36,358 nucleotides of DNA from positions 1-36,358 of IMG/VR virus record IMGVR_UViG_3300025664_000013; one strand, 5' to 3'. Source of the stretch: a virus. The position numbers and the translations under genes were made by a program. The notes beneath the pieces are model-generated. The model did not search any database. It was given only the letters and a program-made list of their open reading frames with translations, and was not told where the DNA came from. Below are positions 7,491 to 14,691 of the stretch, in pieces; the stretch's first letter is position 1; every line of letters begins with the position of its first letter.

Positions 7491-7697
7491 TCACACGAGG
7501 GCGCAGTCGGTGCGCATCTCGCGTAGGTGTTGTTCGCACAATCCGGCATCATTGACAGCCATCGCATGACAACGCAGGTCGCTATCGTCTGCGCTCTTCC
7601 AGCAGCGGGCGGCGTTCTGCTCAACGGCAATTCCGCCGCCGCCGTATGCGGGTGTGGCTATCGGCAGGTCGTTGTACCAGGGGATGGTGTCGGGCAC
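7491..7697 (-). CDS. 68-aa Cys/His-rich protein
   Basis: GTG at 7697 begins two bases beyond the TAG of the preceding small gene, with GGGGG eight bases upstream; TTG/ATG starts at 7727/7721 lie inside that gene and are less likely. The C-terminal half has the order CWKSADDSDLRCHAMAV, then GLCEQHLREM, giving three Cys and two His that could bind one zinc. Located inside the lysis block. No known family recognised. Confidence 0.5.
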   Translation of the reverse strand: MPDTIPWYNDLPIATPAYGGGGIAVEQNAARCWKSADDSDLRCHAMAVNDAGLCEQHLREMRTDCALV

Positions 7698-7698
7698 A

Positions 7699-7842
7699 CT
7701 ATTCGCCCCCGCCGAGAGCATCGTCAATGAGGTGAACGATGGCGTCTAGGTCAGATTTGAGTTTGTCGGTGTTGGCCCGCTTGGACTTCTTGGCGTCGGC
7801 CTCTTCGCGCAGTTGCTTGCGCGTTTTGCGTTCCTCGGTCAT
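7699..7842 (-). CDS. 47-aa charged helical protein
   Basis: ATG at 7842 to TAG at 7699. The sequence is highly charged and helical (EERKTRKQLREEADAKKSKR, then KLKSDLDAIVHLIDDAL), with no membrane span. Ribosome site is weak (GGTGCCGGT). It fills the gap between endolysin and the Cys/His-rich gene with coupled spacing, supporting translation. Role unknown. Confidence 0.5.
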   Translation of the reverse strand: MTEERKTRKQLREEADAKKSKRANTDKLKSDLDAIVHLIDDALGGGE

Positions 7843-7855
7843 ACGACCGGCACCG

Positions 7856-8503
7856 TTATGGCTGAACGGTGAACTGAGGGAACGCTGCCGTGATGTCGAT
7901 AATGCTCAGACCCTGAGTGGCAGCCTCGCCTTGATCGCCAGCCTTGCGCGTGATCTCAAGATAGTGGCCAGCAGGGGTGACTGCGTGGCTCACGATGTCA
8001 CCATTGGCGGCGGTGGTGCTGTCCATAATCTCGTACTCCTTGGGCGTGGGTGTTGGGGTCGGTTGTGGTGTGGGCTGCGGCTGAGGTTGTGGAGCAGCAC
8101 CGTCGTACTGCGTGAGGTTGTAGTGCTCAACGACATAGATCAGCTCGGAGCCGTTGCTGCCACCGGGTAGGCGATAGTGCGCCGAGGCCCACGGTGAGTT
8201 GCCGAGTGCGACGCACTGAGCGTCCCACGTTGTGGCGGCGCGGACCGCGTTGTAGTAGCCGAGCTTGATCGTCTGAACGTAGGCGGCTACACCTTGCGTC
8301 AGTGATGGGAACCTGTTGACCGGCTGGCCATCAAACGATCCCACATTTCCGGGATTGTTAAATGGTGGCTGCCAGTCTGCGCCGCCGTAGCCTGTTTCGA
8401 TAGCCCACTGTGACAGGATGACCGACGTGAGTACGCCGGTCTCTGCGTGTGCGATGCGCGCCCACGGTAGGGCTTCGGGCCAGAATGTGGACGGTGATCC
8501 CAT
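7856..8503 (-). CDS. Endolysin, glucosaminidase/lysozyme-like
   Basis: 215 aa, ATG at 8503 immediately after the TAA of the 32-aa gene. The first ~120 residues contain VILSQWAIETGYGG and NNPGNVG, the conserved Glu-containing helix and Asn-Pro-Gly-Asn stretch of phage peptidoglycan glycosidases of the GH73 or transglycosylase-like type. Glu37 is the likely catalytic acid. A Pro/Gln/Thr linker (PQPQPQPTPQPTPTPTP) joins it to a ~55-residue C-terminal domain that may bind cell wall. The modular plan fits lysins of Gram-positive phages. No signal peptide, so holin-dependent export is expected. Confidence 0.7.
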   Translation of the reverse strand: MGSPSTFWPEALPWARIAHAETGVLTSVILSQWAIETGYGGADWQPPFNNPGNVGSFDGQPVNRFPSLTQGVAAYVQTIKLGYYNAVRAATTWDAQCVALGNSPWASAHYRLPGGSNGSELIYVVEHYNLTQYDGAAPQPQPQPTPQPTPTPTPKEYEIMDSTTAANGDIVSHAVTPAGHYLEITRKAGDQGEAATQGLSIIDITAAFPQFTVQP

Positions 8504-8602
8504 TTAGACCGGGTTCGCCACAATCGTGAGTGCCGCGGATGGGACGCTGGCAGCATTGGCCTGCGCGACCTGCCACGAGAAGTAGTATCCGGTAGGAGCC
8601 AT
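8504..8602 (-). CDS. 32-aa small protein before endolysin
   Basis: ATG at 8602 with AAAGG seven bases upstream; TAA at 8504 is followed at once by the endolysin ATG. The peptide begins MAPTGYYFSWQVAQANAASV and ends VANPV, mildly hydrophobic with aromatic residues. It may serve mainly to couple endolysin translation to the gene before it. Too short for family assignment. Confidence 0.45.
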   Translation of the reverse strand: MAPTGYYFSWQVAQANAASVPSAALTIVANPV

Positions 8603-8614
8603 GGTGGCCTTTCG

Positions 8615-8950
8615 TTAAGAGGTGGCGTGGGCCGATTGAACCTCGACCGTGTAGGATGGGGTGCCGGTGGAGACGACTTGGACGACGGCGCCGTACTCTC
8701 CGGCAACACGTGCATTGGTGGAGATGCCAGCGCCGCCAGCGGTGACGTAGCAAGCCTCAACGCTGCCGCTCGTGGACGGAATCGCGCAGGTGCCGCCGGG
8801 GTGGCTCACGGTCCAGAAGAGTGGGGCAGAACCGCTGACGTTGGTGACCTTGACGGAGTGACCGGCGCCGGAGAGGACCACGACATCGGCACCAACGGAT
8901 GCGGCGGTTGCGACATAGACGACGTTCTTGCCGCTGTAAGTTCCTGCCAT
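8615..8950 (-). CDS. Candidate capsid decoration or head-fibre protein
   Basis: 111 aa, ATG at 8950 with AGGAG upstream. A beta-rich, Gly/Ser/Thr/Val sequence (VVYVATAASVGADVVVLSG, VKVTNVSGSAPLFWTV, SYTVEVQSA) without catalytic residues. It is the first minus-strand gene after the major capsid gene, interrupted only by the plus-strand nuclease, and capsid decoration proteins are usually found there. Alternative: a small fibre or lysis-associated protein. Confidence 0.5.
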   Translation of the reverse strand: MAGTYSGKNVVYVATAASVGADVVVLSGAGHSVKVTNVSGSAPLFWTVSHPGGTCAIPSTSGSVEACYVTAGGAGISTNARVAGEYGAVVQVVSTGTPSYTVEVQSAHATS

Positions 8951-8980
8951 GTGTGGCTCCTAAAGACGTAAACTGAATGG

Positions 8981-9009
8981 TTGACCGGGCACGTAATCTG
9001 TGCTATCCT
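8981..9009 (+). promoter_or_regulatory. Leaderless promoter for the plus-strand nuclease gene
   Basis: TTGACC (8981-8986) and TATCCT (9004-9009) are separated by exactly 17 bp. TATCCT fits the TANNNT -10 typical of actinobacterial vegetative sigma factors. The ATG at 9016 lies seven bases past the -10, where transcription would be expected to start, so the mRNA would begin at or next to the start codon. No Shine-Dalgarno site other than GGA is present, consistent with leaderless translation. Confidence 0.6.
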
Positions 9010-9015
9010 TTTGGA

Positions 9016-9573
9016 ATGGCAACAAATGCGCCGCATGGCGAAATAGCAAGGTACTCGGATGGATGTCGCTGCGATGAGTGTAAAGAGGCGAACAACGCCT
9101 ATATGCGGGACTACCGCAAGGGGATTCGTCGCAGCCGTAAGCGGTGGCGTGATGTCGCTGAGCACGGGACTGACGCTAGATATCAATCAGGATGTCGTTG
9201 TGATCCTTGCAAAACAGCCACAAGCCAGCGTCAACAATACTGGCGGCATGGCATGGAGTCTGAAGAATTTCAATTACTGCTTCAGACACAGGGTCACAAG
9301 TGCGCGCTATGTAGCGCCGAACAGGGACCGCAATCGTTTGACATTGACCACAGTCACACCTGTGAACATCCATCGGGCAGGTCGTGTGAGCGATGTTGGA
9401 GGGGTCTGCTCTGCCGGGAATGCAACAAGCAGCTGGAGCGAATGGTGGGCCACGCATATCTCAGAGAGATTGAGGGTTGTCCTACGGAGTTTGATGAGCG
9501 CGTGCTTCATTACGTTAGAAACCCACCAGCAGACATCTTACGTTCCCGCCGCCAGAATCGAACTGGCGAGTAA
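9016..9573 (+). CDS. EndoVII/HNH-type nuclease on the opposite strand
   Basis: 185 aa from ATG 9016. The N-terminal half has two repeats of H/G...YxxGCRCDxCK (YSDGCRCDECKEAN and YQSGCRCDPCKTAT), likely zinc-binding DNA-recognition modules. The C-terminal half has CALC, FDIDHSHTCEHPSG and CWRGLLCRECNKQLERM, the ββα-metal core of recombination endonuclease VII family. It lies plus-strand inside a minus-strand head operon, antisense to any capsid-downstream transcript, with its own leaderless promoter, so it is probably a mobile freestanding homing-type nuclease. Earlier in-frame start at 8977 lies in the promoter and is rejected. Confidence 0.75.
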   Translation: MATNAPHGEIARYSDGCRCDECKEANNAYMRDYRKGIRRSRKRWRDVAEHGTDARYQSGCRCDPCKTATSQRQQYWRHGMESEEFQLLLQTQGHKCALCSAEQGPQSFDIDHSHTCEHPSGRSCERCWRGLLCRECNKQLERMVGHAYLREIEGCPTEFDERVLHYVRNPPADILRSRRQNRTGE

Positions 9574-9586
9574 CCATTGCGGGAGC
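9542..9586 (-). other. tRNA T-arm/acceptor-like sequence, candidate att core or 3'-UTR structure
   Basis: On the minus strand GCCAG-TTCGATT-CTGGC (9551-9567) is a perfect 5-bp stem with a canonical 7-nt T-loop. It is followed by GGCGGGA, which can pair with TCCCGC (9579-9584) as an acceptor-like stem. No D arm, anticodon arm or 5' acceptor at tRNA distance was found, so this is not a tRNA gene. It overlaps the last codons of the plus-strand nuclease and lies downstream of the capsid gene. It may be a tRNA 3'-end match used as attP, a tRNA remnant carried with the nuclease, or an RNA 3' structure. Confidence 0.4.
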
Positions 9587-9618
9587 CAGAACTGAAATCA
9601 ATCAGCCCTTAGTTTGAA

Positions 9619-11403
9619 TTAGGAATCACCGAAGCTCGGAGGAACGGTTCCTATGCCTGTACCGCTGATGCCCTGAATGAGACCGTTCCACGCCGGGGCG
9701 TAGTGACAAAAAGTCCCAATCTCGAAAGTGCTCGCATCATAGGTGAATTGTACAACGGGCCACTGGACCGCCACATAATCCTGCGGAAGCACCATAACGC
9801 TCGTCTCCGCGACATTGCTGTCAGGGATCGGAAGGTTCTTCTGCCGAATGAGCGCGTTGCCCTGCGGGAACCACGGGTGAACGGTCAACGGGACCGAAGA
9901 CCCAGTGACCTCGTTGGTGATGGTCGAAACCACGGCACCGACGTTCACGCCGCTCATCTGATCCTGCTGCACGAACATCGTGTAAGACGAGTTCGCAGCG
10001 TTGTTCAGAAGCGCGTTGGAAAGCTGTTGACGGTCGAAACCGTTCAGCCAGACTTCCTCGGGGTCACCCTTCACCGACTCGTACAGACTGGCGAATGCCG
10101 TCTGGAACTCAACGCCGGGGTTGGTGGTGGACAGTGCAGCGTTCAGCCGGTTGACGTAACCACCAGAAGCGGCGACGTTGGTCAGCAGACCGTCGTAGTT
10201 GTTGGCCTGTGCCGAAGTGTCAGCACCACTAGATGCAACGGTCGGACCAGTCGAAGGCTGAGCCTTGATGTATCCAACGTTGTAACCAGTGCGACCAGCG
10301 TAGTAGAACGGACCAGCCGAGACGGAACCGACGTACAGGTTGTAACCAAGGGCGCCAGCCACATCGGAGCCAACGGTCACCTGAACAGCCTGGCCAGCAG
10401 CCACGTTGACCGAAGCTGCGGCGGTAGCCGGACCCTCGTGCATCGCAGTACCGTTGGTACCAAGCAGGTCACCAGCGTCAGCGGCCACAACGACCCAGAC
10501 GTTGGAAGCCAACGCCGGAGTGGTCGCACCAGAAGGCGCAATCGAAGCCGACACGGCAGCCAGAGTCACCGAAGCCGGGGTACCAAGAGCACCGGCGTAG
10601 CCGTTACCCGTAGTTCCACGACCGTAGATCATCAGACGCTCGTCAAGCAACATTGTAGAGTAGAGCAGAGCGGTATTGCTAAGCGAACGAATGTCCTCGA
10701 AGCCCTGTCCTTGATACTCCGCTTGCCAAGACACCGAGTCGCTGAGTGACGTGGTCACGTAGTTCAGCGTGGTGTCGATACCGGCGTAGTTGATGTATGG
10801 TCCACGAATGTAGCTAAGACCACCCGGACCAGCGTTGGTGCTGGTCTCACTGATACCGGGCTGCGTGGTCGTCTGACCACCCGTGCCAGTACCGGTGAAT
10901 CCGGTGATGGTCTTGAACCGACGAGCGCCACCCTGACCCTTAACACGCGGGATGCTGTTACGCAGTGGCGTGGGGCGGGGGGTAAGGAGCTTGGCGGGAG
11001 CCTCAAGGTCGAACGGAACCAGACCGGTCGAGATCGGGTTGGTCAATGACCATTCCTTCTCAAGATCGCCCCAGTTGGCAGTCCCTGCGGACTTGGCCAT
11101 CTCGTACTCGTCCATGGCCTTACGAACAGCCTCACGACGGGTGGGGTTGGTAGCAATGGGCATAACCGGACCACGGCCAGGGATATAACCCTGAGCAACC
11201 TGGTCGGGAGTCCCACGCACAAAGTCAGTATCGCCATTCAAACCGGCGATAGTGGCCTTGGTCATTTCCTCAAGGAACTCCTGACGGGCTTCCGTGACCT
11301 CTCGGTTCGACTTCACGTTCTTGCGCAAGGCGCCATTACGCTCAGACTGAGCAGAGGGATCAGAGTCACCGTCGAAGAGTTCCCTAGCGTTAGGGATCGA
11401 CAT
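9619..11403 (-). CDS. Major capsid protein, HK97 fold, with inserted Ig-like domain
   Basis: 594 aa, ATG at 11403. The charged, helical first ~115 residues (REVTEARQEFLEEMTKATI) look like a delta/N-arm region. The core includes RRFKTITGFTG, SWQAEYQGQGFEDIRSLSN and LLDERLMIYGRG, typical of the spine helix and E-loop, and the C-terminal part VMVLPQDYVAVQWP. Residues about 277-395 are a beta domain with FnIII/Ig-like rhythm (NVWVVVAADAGD..., GYNLYVGS) probably exposed on the capsid surface. The gene follows scaffold-like and protease genes in normal head order. An exposed Ser/Thr/Gly-rich domain is a candidate glycosylation target. Confidence 0.8.
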   Translation of the reverse strand: MSIPNARELFDGDSDPSAQSERNGALRKNVKSNREVTEARQEFLEEMTKATIAGLNGDTDFVRGTPDQVAQGYIPGRGPVMPIATNPTRREAVRKAMDEYEMAKSAGTANWGDLEKEWSLTNPISTGLVPFDLEAPAKLLTPRPTPLRNSIPRVKGQGGARRFKTITGFTGTGTGGQTTTQPGISETSTNAGPGGLSYIRGPYINYAGIDTTLNYVTTSLSDSVSWQAEYQGQGFEDIRSLSNTALLYSTMLLDERLMIYGRGTTGNGYAGALGTPASVTLAAVSASIAPSGATTPALASNVWVVVAADAGDLLGTNGTAMHEGPATAAASVNVAAGQAVQVTVGSDVAGALGYNLYVGSVSAGPFYYAGRTGYNVGYIKAQPSTGPTVASSGADTSAQANNYDGLLTNVAASGGYVNRLNAALSTTNPGVEFQTAFASLYESVKGDPEEVWLNGFDRQQLSNALLNNAANSSYTMFVQQDQMSGVNVGAVVSTITNEVTGSSVPLTVHPWFPQGNALIRQKNLPIPDSNVAETSVMVLPQDYVAVQWPVVQFTYDASTFEIGTFCHYAPAWNGLIQGISGTGIGTVPPSFGDS

Positions 11404-11415
11404 ATGTTTCTCTTT

Positions 11416-13389
11416 CTAGTTCTTGGGGGCAGTCATGTCGGCACGCAACTCTTTGATAATCTCACGGTTGCCTGCACGGACTGCGGGGTCTGAAGTTTCA
11501 CGCGCTTCACGCTCAAGGGTCGCAATACGCAACTCCTTCTCGTCACGCGCCTTCGCAACATTCTGTGCATCGGTCGGAGCCGTGCGCACGATGTTGCTGG
11601 GTGCCGCCATCTTTTCAACGGTGGCCAGTCGGTCATCCGTTGCCTGCTTTGCCGCAGCAAGTTCATCCTTCAGGCTGTCAACTGCCGCCGTGGCCTTTGC
11701 GACTGCCTCTTCAATTGCCTTTGCTGTGGCCGCATCCGCGGCGGTTTGCTCTGCGGCCTTCTTCAGTCGCTTGGCTTCCTTCTTAGCGGAAGCAGCGGCT
11801 TCGTTAGCCTCGATCTCTTCGGGCGTCAGCGCAGCCTTGGTGGCATCGTCAGCGGGTTCCGCAACGGTCTCACCATCGGCCTCAACCTCAGCCACAACTT
11901 CGGCGTCCTCGCCCTCAGCCTTAACGGCCTCGGCCGGAGCATCCTCCGTCTTGTCCTTCTTGGACTTCTTGGTATCGCCCTTGGGCGCACTCTTCAGTGC
12001 TTCGGCAAGGAGCCCGACGAGCTTTTCATCGCGCGCGTCGAGCACCTTCGTAAGCTCGTCAGTTGACATATTCTCTAACTCCTTGGACAAAGCGTCCATA
12101 TCGATTTCGTCAGCACTCTTGCTGGCGTTTTTCTTGGGGTCGTCGTCTCCGAGTACCCCACCAATGTGATCAGCCAAATCCTTGGCCTTGTCACGTGCCG
12201 CAGCGAGTGCTGCAACGGTCTTACCGGCCAAACGTCGGCCAGCCTTCTCAACGCTTTCGTCATCTGGCAACGACTTCGCTGCCTCAAGTCCTTCGTGGAA
12301 TGCGAGCTGGGCCATGACGCCAAGTGCAGCCTGAGCGGCACAGATGGCCTCGGACGCGGCGTAGGCGTCGAAGACATCGTTGCCTTCGCCCATCGCCACC
12401 TCAGTCGACTCACGCTGTGCGAACGTCCGCATCAACTCAACCGCAGTCATCAACGCCAGTGCGGCGTCTGTGGCGGTTTGGGCGTCAACCGCCTCCCACG
12501 CTGGCGAACCAGGCGTAGCGGGCGGTGACATCGGGCCAGAGCCGTCGTCCATGCTGTCGCTGCCACCAGTGTCAGGTGCCGGATCGCCAACAACCTGCGA
12601 AGCGGCAGCAGCTAGTGCCAGATTTGGCGCAGTGAACACATCGCCAGATGCCTTAGCGGCTTCGACCTTGACGCTTGGCGCACCCTTCAATTCAAAGCCG
12701 CACTGATCGCAGAACGACGCGTCAACGTCGTTCATCTTCTGGCACTTAGGACACTCAACGGTCTCGTCGGCATCTGCGTGATATGGCTCGGGCACGTAAC
12801 CGGCAGCCTTGCTGGCGTCGCTGACGTTCTGGTCTGCGGTGGACTGAGCCGCCTTATCAACGGCCTCGCGTCCGCCAGCACCTTCAGTCACACTTCCAGC
12901 GTCGGCGTTCACTGCATTCAGTTGACCAGCGGCCGGAGCGTCGGCATTTTTGCCAGTCCCCGCACACGCATCGCACACGCCCGTCTCGTCTTTGCCGGAA
13001 CCCTTGCAGGCTTCACACGTGTCATCAACGGGAACGGCGGCGCCGCTTGCGGCCACGCCAGACTCAGCCTTTTCAGCGAGAGTCTTGGTCGTGTCGCCAA
13101 CAGCGGGGGCCACTCCAGTCCCCTTGCACTTGGGGCACTTGACGTGTCCGTCTTTGATGGTCTTCTGCCCGTCACAGAGCGGACACGGATCTGGCTTGTC
13201 GCCAGAATCATCGTCGGCTTTCACAATCTCCGTGTCGGTGGCGTCAGCGATGATCTCAAGAACTTCGCGCACCTCTTCGCTCGCAGACTTGGCAAGCAGT
13301 GCCTTAAATCCGTTCGCACCGTTGCCGACAAGATGGAGTTCATCTGGGTCGATGTCTTCAAATTCAGTGATGGCCGTATCGGTCGTCAT
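11416..13389 (-). CDS. Scaffold-like protein with DnaJ-type zinc modules
   Basis: 657 aa, ATG at 13389. The N-terminus DPDELHLVGNGANGFKALLAK is the ELHLVxxxANG motif seen next to XkdF-like proteases. Residues 69-90 (CPLC, CPKCKGTG) and 125-146 (CEACKGSG, CDACAGTG) reproduce four CxxCxGxG-like repeats of the DnaJ cysteine-rich domain, split by a 34-residue linker. A zinc ribbon follows at 213-230 (CPKC/CDQC). Residues ~290-410 are helical. Residues ~440-657 are an acidic/basic Ala-rich coiled coil, as in capsid scaffolds. Likely cleaved by the adjacent protease. Chaperone-like role in capsid assembly is inference. Confidence 0.65.
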   Translation of the reverse strand: MTTDTAITEFEDIDPDELHLVGNGANGFKALLAKSASEEVREVLEIIADATDTEIVKADDDSGDKPDPCPLCDGQKTIKDGHVKCPKCKGTGVAPAVGDTTKTLAEKAESGVAASGAAVPVDDTCEACKGSGKDETGVCDACAGTGKNADAPAAGQLNAVNADAGSVTEGAGGREAVDKAAQSTADQNVSDASKAAGYVPEPYHADADETVECPKCQKMNDVDASFCDQCGFELKGAPSVKVEAAKASGDVFTAPNLALAAAASQVVGDPAPDTGGSDSMDDGSGPMSPPATPGSPAWEAVDAQTATDAALALMTAVELMRTFAQRESTEVAMGEGNDVFDAYAASEAICAAQAALGVMAQLAFHEGLEAAKSLPDDESVEKAGRRLAGKTVAALAAARDKAKDLADHIGGVLGDDDPKKNASKSADEIDMDALSKELENMSTDELTKVLDARDEKLVGLLAEALKSAPKGDTKKSKKDKTEDAPAEAVKAEGEDAEVVAEVEADGETVAEPADDATKAALTPEEIEANEAAASAKKEAKRLKKAAEQTAADAATAKAIEEAVAKATAAVDSLKDELAAAKQATDDRLATVEKMAAPSNIVRTAPTDAQNVAKARDEKELRIATLEREARETSDPAVRAGNREIIKELRADMTAPKN

Positions 13390-13393
13390 TTAT

Positions 13394-13897
13394 CTAGCTC
13401 CTGAGTTGAGCCAACGTGGCCGCGTCCGGAACGCGTCGCTTGGCTTTTCCTTGCGGGGATGCTCCACCGATAACGCCAGCCTTGTACATGGACCAGACTT
13501 CTGGTGTGAGTATCATTCCGGTCAACCAGTCGCCTGGCTCAATGACCTGTTCAGTCCCGTCGTCGCTCTTTGTTACCCACGTCGGTCCACGGTAGATGTA
13601 ATTCTCGACCACTTCGCCGCAGTCGCTATAACCATCTTTGTGCCACATGCCGAGCTTGCAGCCCTTGCGCATGAACGCGAAGCACGCCTTTTCAATGACT
13701 GCGGCCTGCCCGAAATCGCGAAATCCGTCCTGGGCCGTACCCGTGTCTGCCTTCATGGCGGGGTAGGCAACCATGAGCACGTAACGCTGCTCGGCGTCGG
13801 ACTTGATGACCGATCCACCGATGTCGCGCACAACAGGCGGTGCGTCAGGTTCGTCAGGCTCCACAGACACCTTTAGGCGAAAGTTTGCACTCGGCAT
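13394..13897 (-). CDS. XkdF-like prohead serine protease (S78_2)
   Basis: 167 aa, ATG at 13897. Features match the XkdF/Peptidase_S78_2 family: QRYVLMVAYPAMKADTGTAQ, a catalytic-type His in GMWHKDG, the strand sequence GDWLTGMILTPEVW, and GVIGGASPQG with the candidate nucleophile Ser. Such enzymes cleave scaffold and capsid N-arms within the prohead. It stands directly before the scaffold-like protein and capsid genes, as expected for a maturation protease. The short C-terminus ends AATLAQLRS. Confidence 0.75.
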   Translation of the reverse strand: MPSANFRLKVSVEPDEPDAPPVVRDIGGSVIKSDAEQRYVLMVAYPAMKADTGTAQDGFRDFGQAAVIEKACFAFMRKGCKLGMWHKDGYSDCGEVVENYIYRGPTWVTKSDDGTEQVIEPGDWLTGMILTPEVWSMYKAGVIGGASPQGKAKRRVPDAATLAQLRS

Positions 13898-13909
13898 AGG
13901 GGGGTTCCT

Positions 13910-14296
13910 TTACGCAATCCGCAACGGCACTACGCCGAAAGGATCAAGTTGATAGACCAAGCTGACGCGGTGATACCCGTCAGCGATGTCGGACTCGCCG
14001 TCATGAGTGACAACGAGCACCGGACTCATCGCTTCACCACGTGCGACCTTCAGCAAGTTATGCAACACGCCAGCATCGGTGATCGGCAATGGGTCGTGTC
14101 CACACGCACGCAGGATGTCGTTGGCACGACGCTCGGTGATCTTGGCGTTGCGTAGGTTGTGGACGAGTTGGTGAACAACATCGTCATCAAACCGCATGGA
14201 CAGATACGCTTCTGCAGCGTCGAAGTCATGATCGGCAACGTCGTCTAGCCAGTTAAAGACTGGACGGATTTCTGGTGCCCGCTTCTTCTTGCTCAT
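13910..14296 (-). CDS. ParB/sulfiredoxin-like small protein
   Basis: 128 aa from ATG 14296, sharing a base with the TAA of the HAD gene (TAATG). The C-terminal end SPVLVVTHDGESDIADGYHR has the G-x-HR signature of ParB-like nuclease/partition folds, followed by VSLVYQLDPFGVVPLRI. The N-terminal half is helical with an AKITERRANDILRACG segment. In head operons ParB-like proteins occur as accessory factors of unknown role. It may bind nucleotide or DNA. Function uncertain. Confidence 0.55.
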   Translation of the reverse strand: MSKKKRAPEIRPVFNWLDDVADHDFDAAEAYLSMRFDDDVVHQLVHNLRNAKITERRANDILRACGHDPLPITDAGVLHNLLKVARGEAMSPVLVVTHDGESDIADGYHRVSLVYQLDPFGVVPLRIA

Positions 14297-14673
14297 TAAC
14301 CACCATCCACGCGAGATGCCCACGGAACAAGCACAAGGGGTATGCCGATAGCAACCGCCGCTTTCGCGTTGGCCTTAGAATTATCGATTAGGCAATCGAC
14401 CGAGTTGTCCTTGCACCATTGCGCCTTGGCGTTAGCGATACCGCCATCATCGCCGTGAGCAATAACGGTCAAGTCGTCGTACGACTGACCCATGCCAATG
14501 CTGTTCAGATAGTTGGCCTTCTCGTCAAAGTCTTGCTGAGATGCCGTAGGGTTGGCAGTTCCCGTAACGATCGACACCCGATGTCCCGCCGCTTGGAGAG
14601 ACGAGCACAGTTCTTGAATCTGTTGTGGTGCCGCAGCGGCCGTCCCGTCAATGTCCACCGCGATATGCGCCAT
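14296..14673 (-). CDS. HAD-superfamily phosphatase-like protein
   Basis: 125 aa, ATG at 14673, with AGGAGC upstream. HAD motif I is HIAVDIDGT (nucleophile Asp7, second Asp9). Motif II is VSIVTGT. Motif III/IV are represented by the Lys/Trp region KAQWCKDN and CLIDNSKANAKAA with an acidic residue. The size fits small capless HAD phosphatases. It may act on nucleotides, sugar phosphates or nucleic-acid ends. The location among head-neck genes is unusual. A structured RNA element lies directly before it. Confidence 0.7.
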   Translation of the reverse strand: MAHIAVDIDGTAAAAPQQIQELCSSLQAAGHRVSIVTGTANPTASQQDFDEKANYLNSIGMGQSYDDLTVIAHGDDGGIANAKAQWCKDNSVDCLIDNSKANAKAAVAIGIPLVLVPWASRVDGG

Positions 14674-14691
14674 TCTGATGCTCCTAAAAGT

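Noticed and set aside
9541-9620. A complete tRNA gene
   Set aside because: Only a T-arm and an acceptor-like stem are present; there is no D arm, anticodon arm or matching 5' acceptor at the right distance.
9703-10749. 348-aa plus-strand open frame inside the capsid gene
   Set aside because: Antisense to the capsid gene, with composition typical of a shadow frame and no start signal.
11423-12169. 248-aa Ser/Ala-rich plus-strand frame
   Set aside because: Mirror of the coiled-coil Ala/Lys/Glu codons of the scaffold-like protein; composition is the antisense image.
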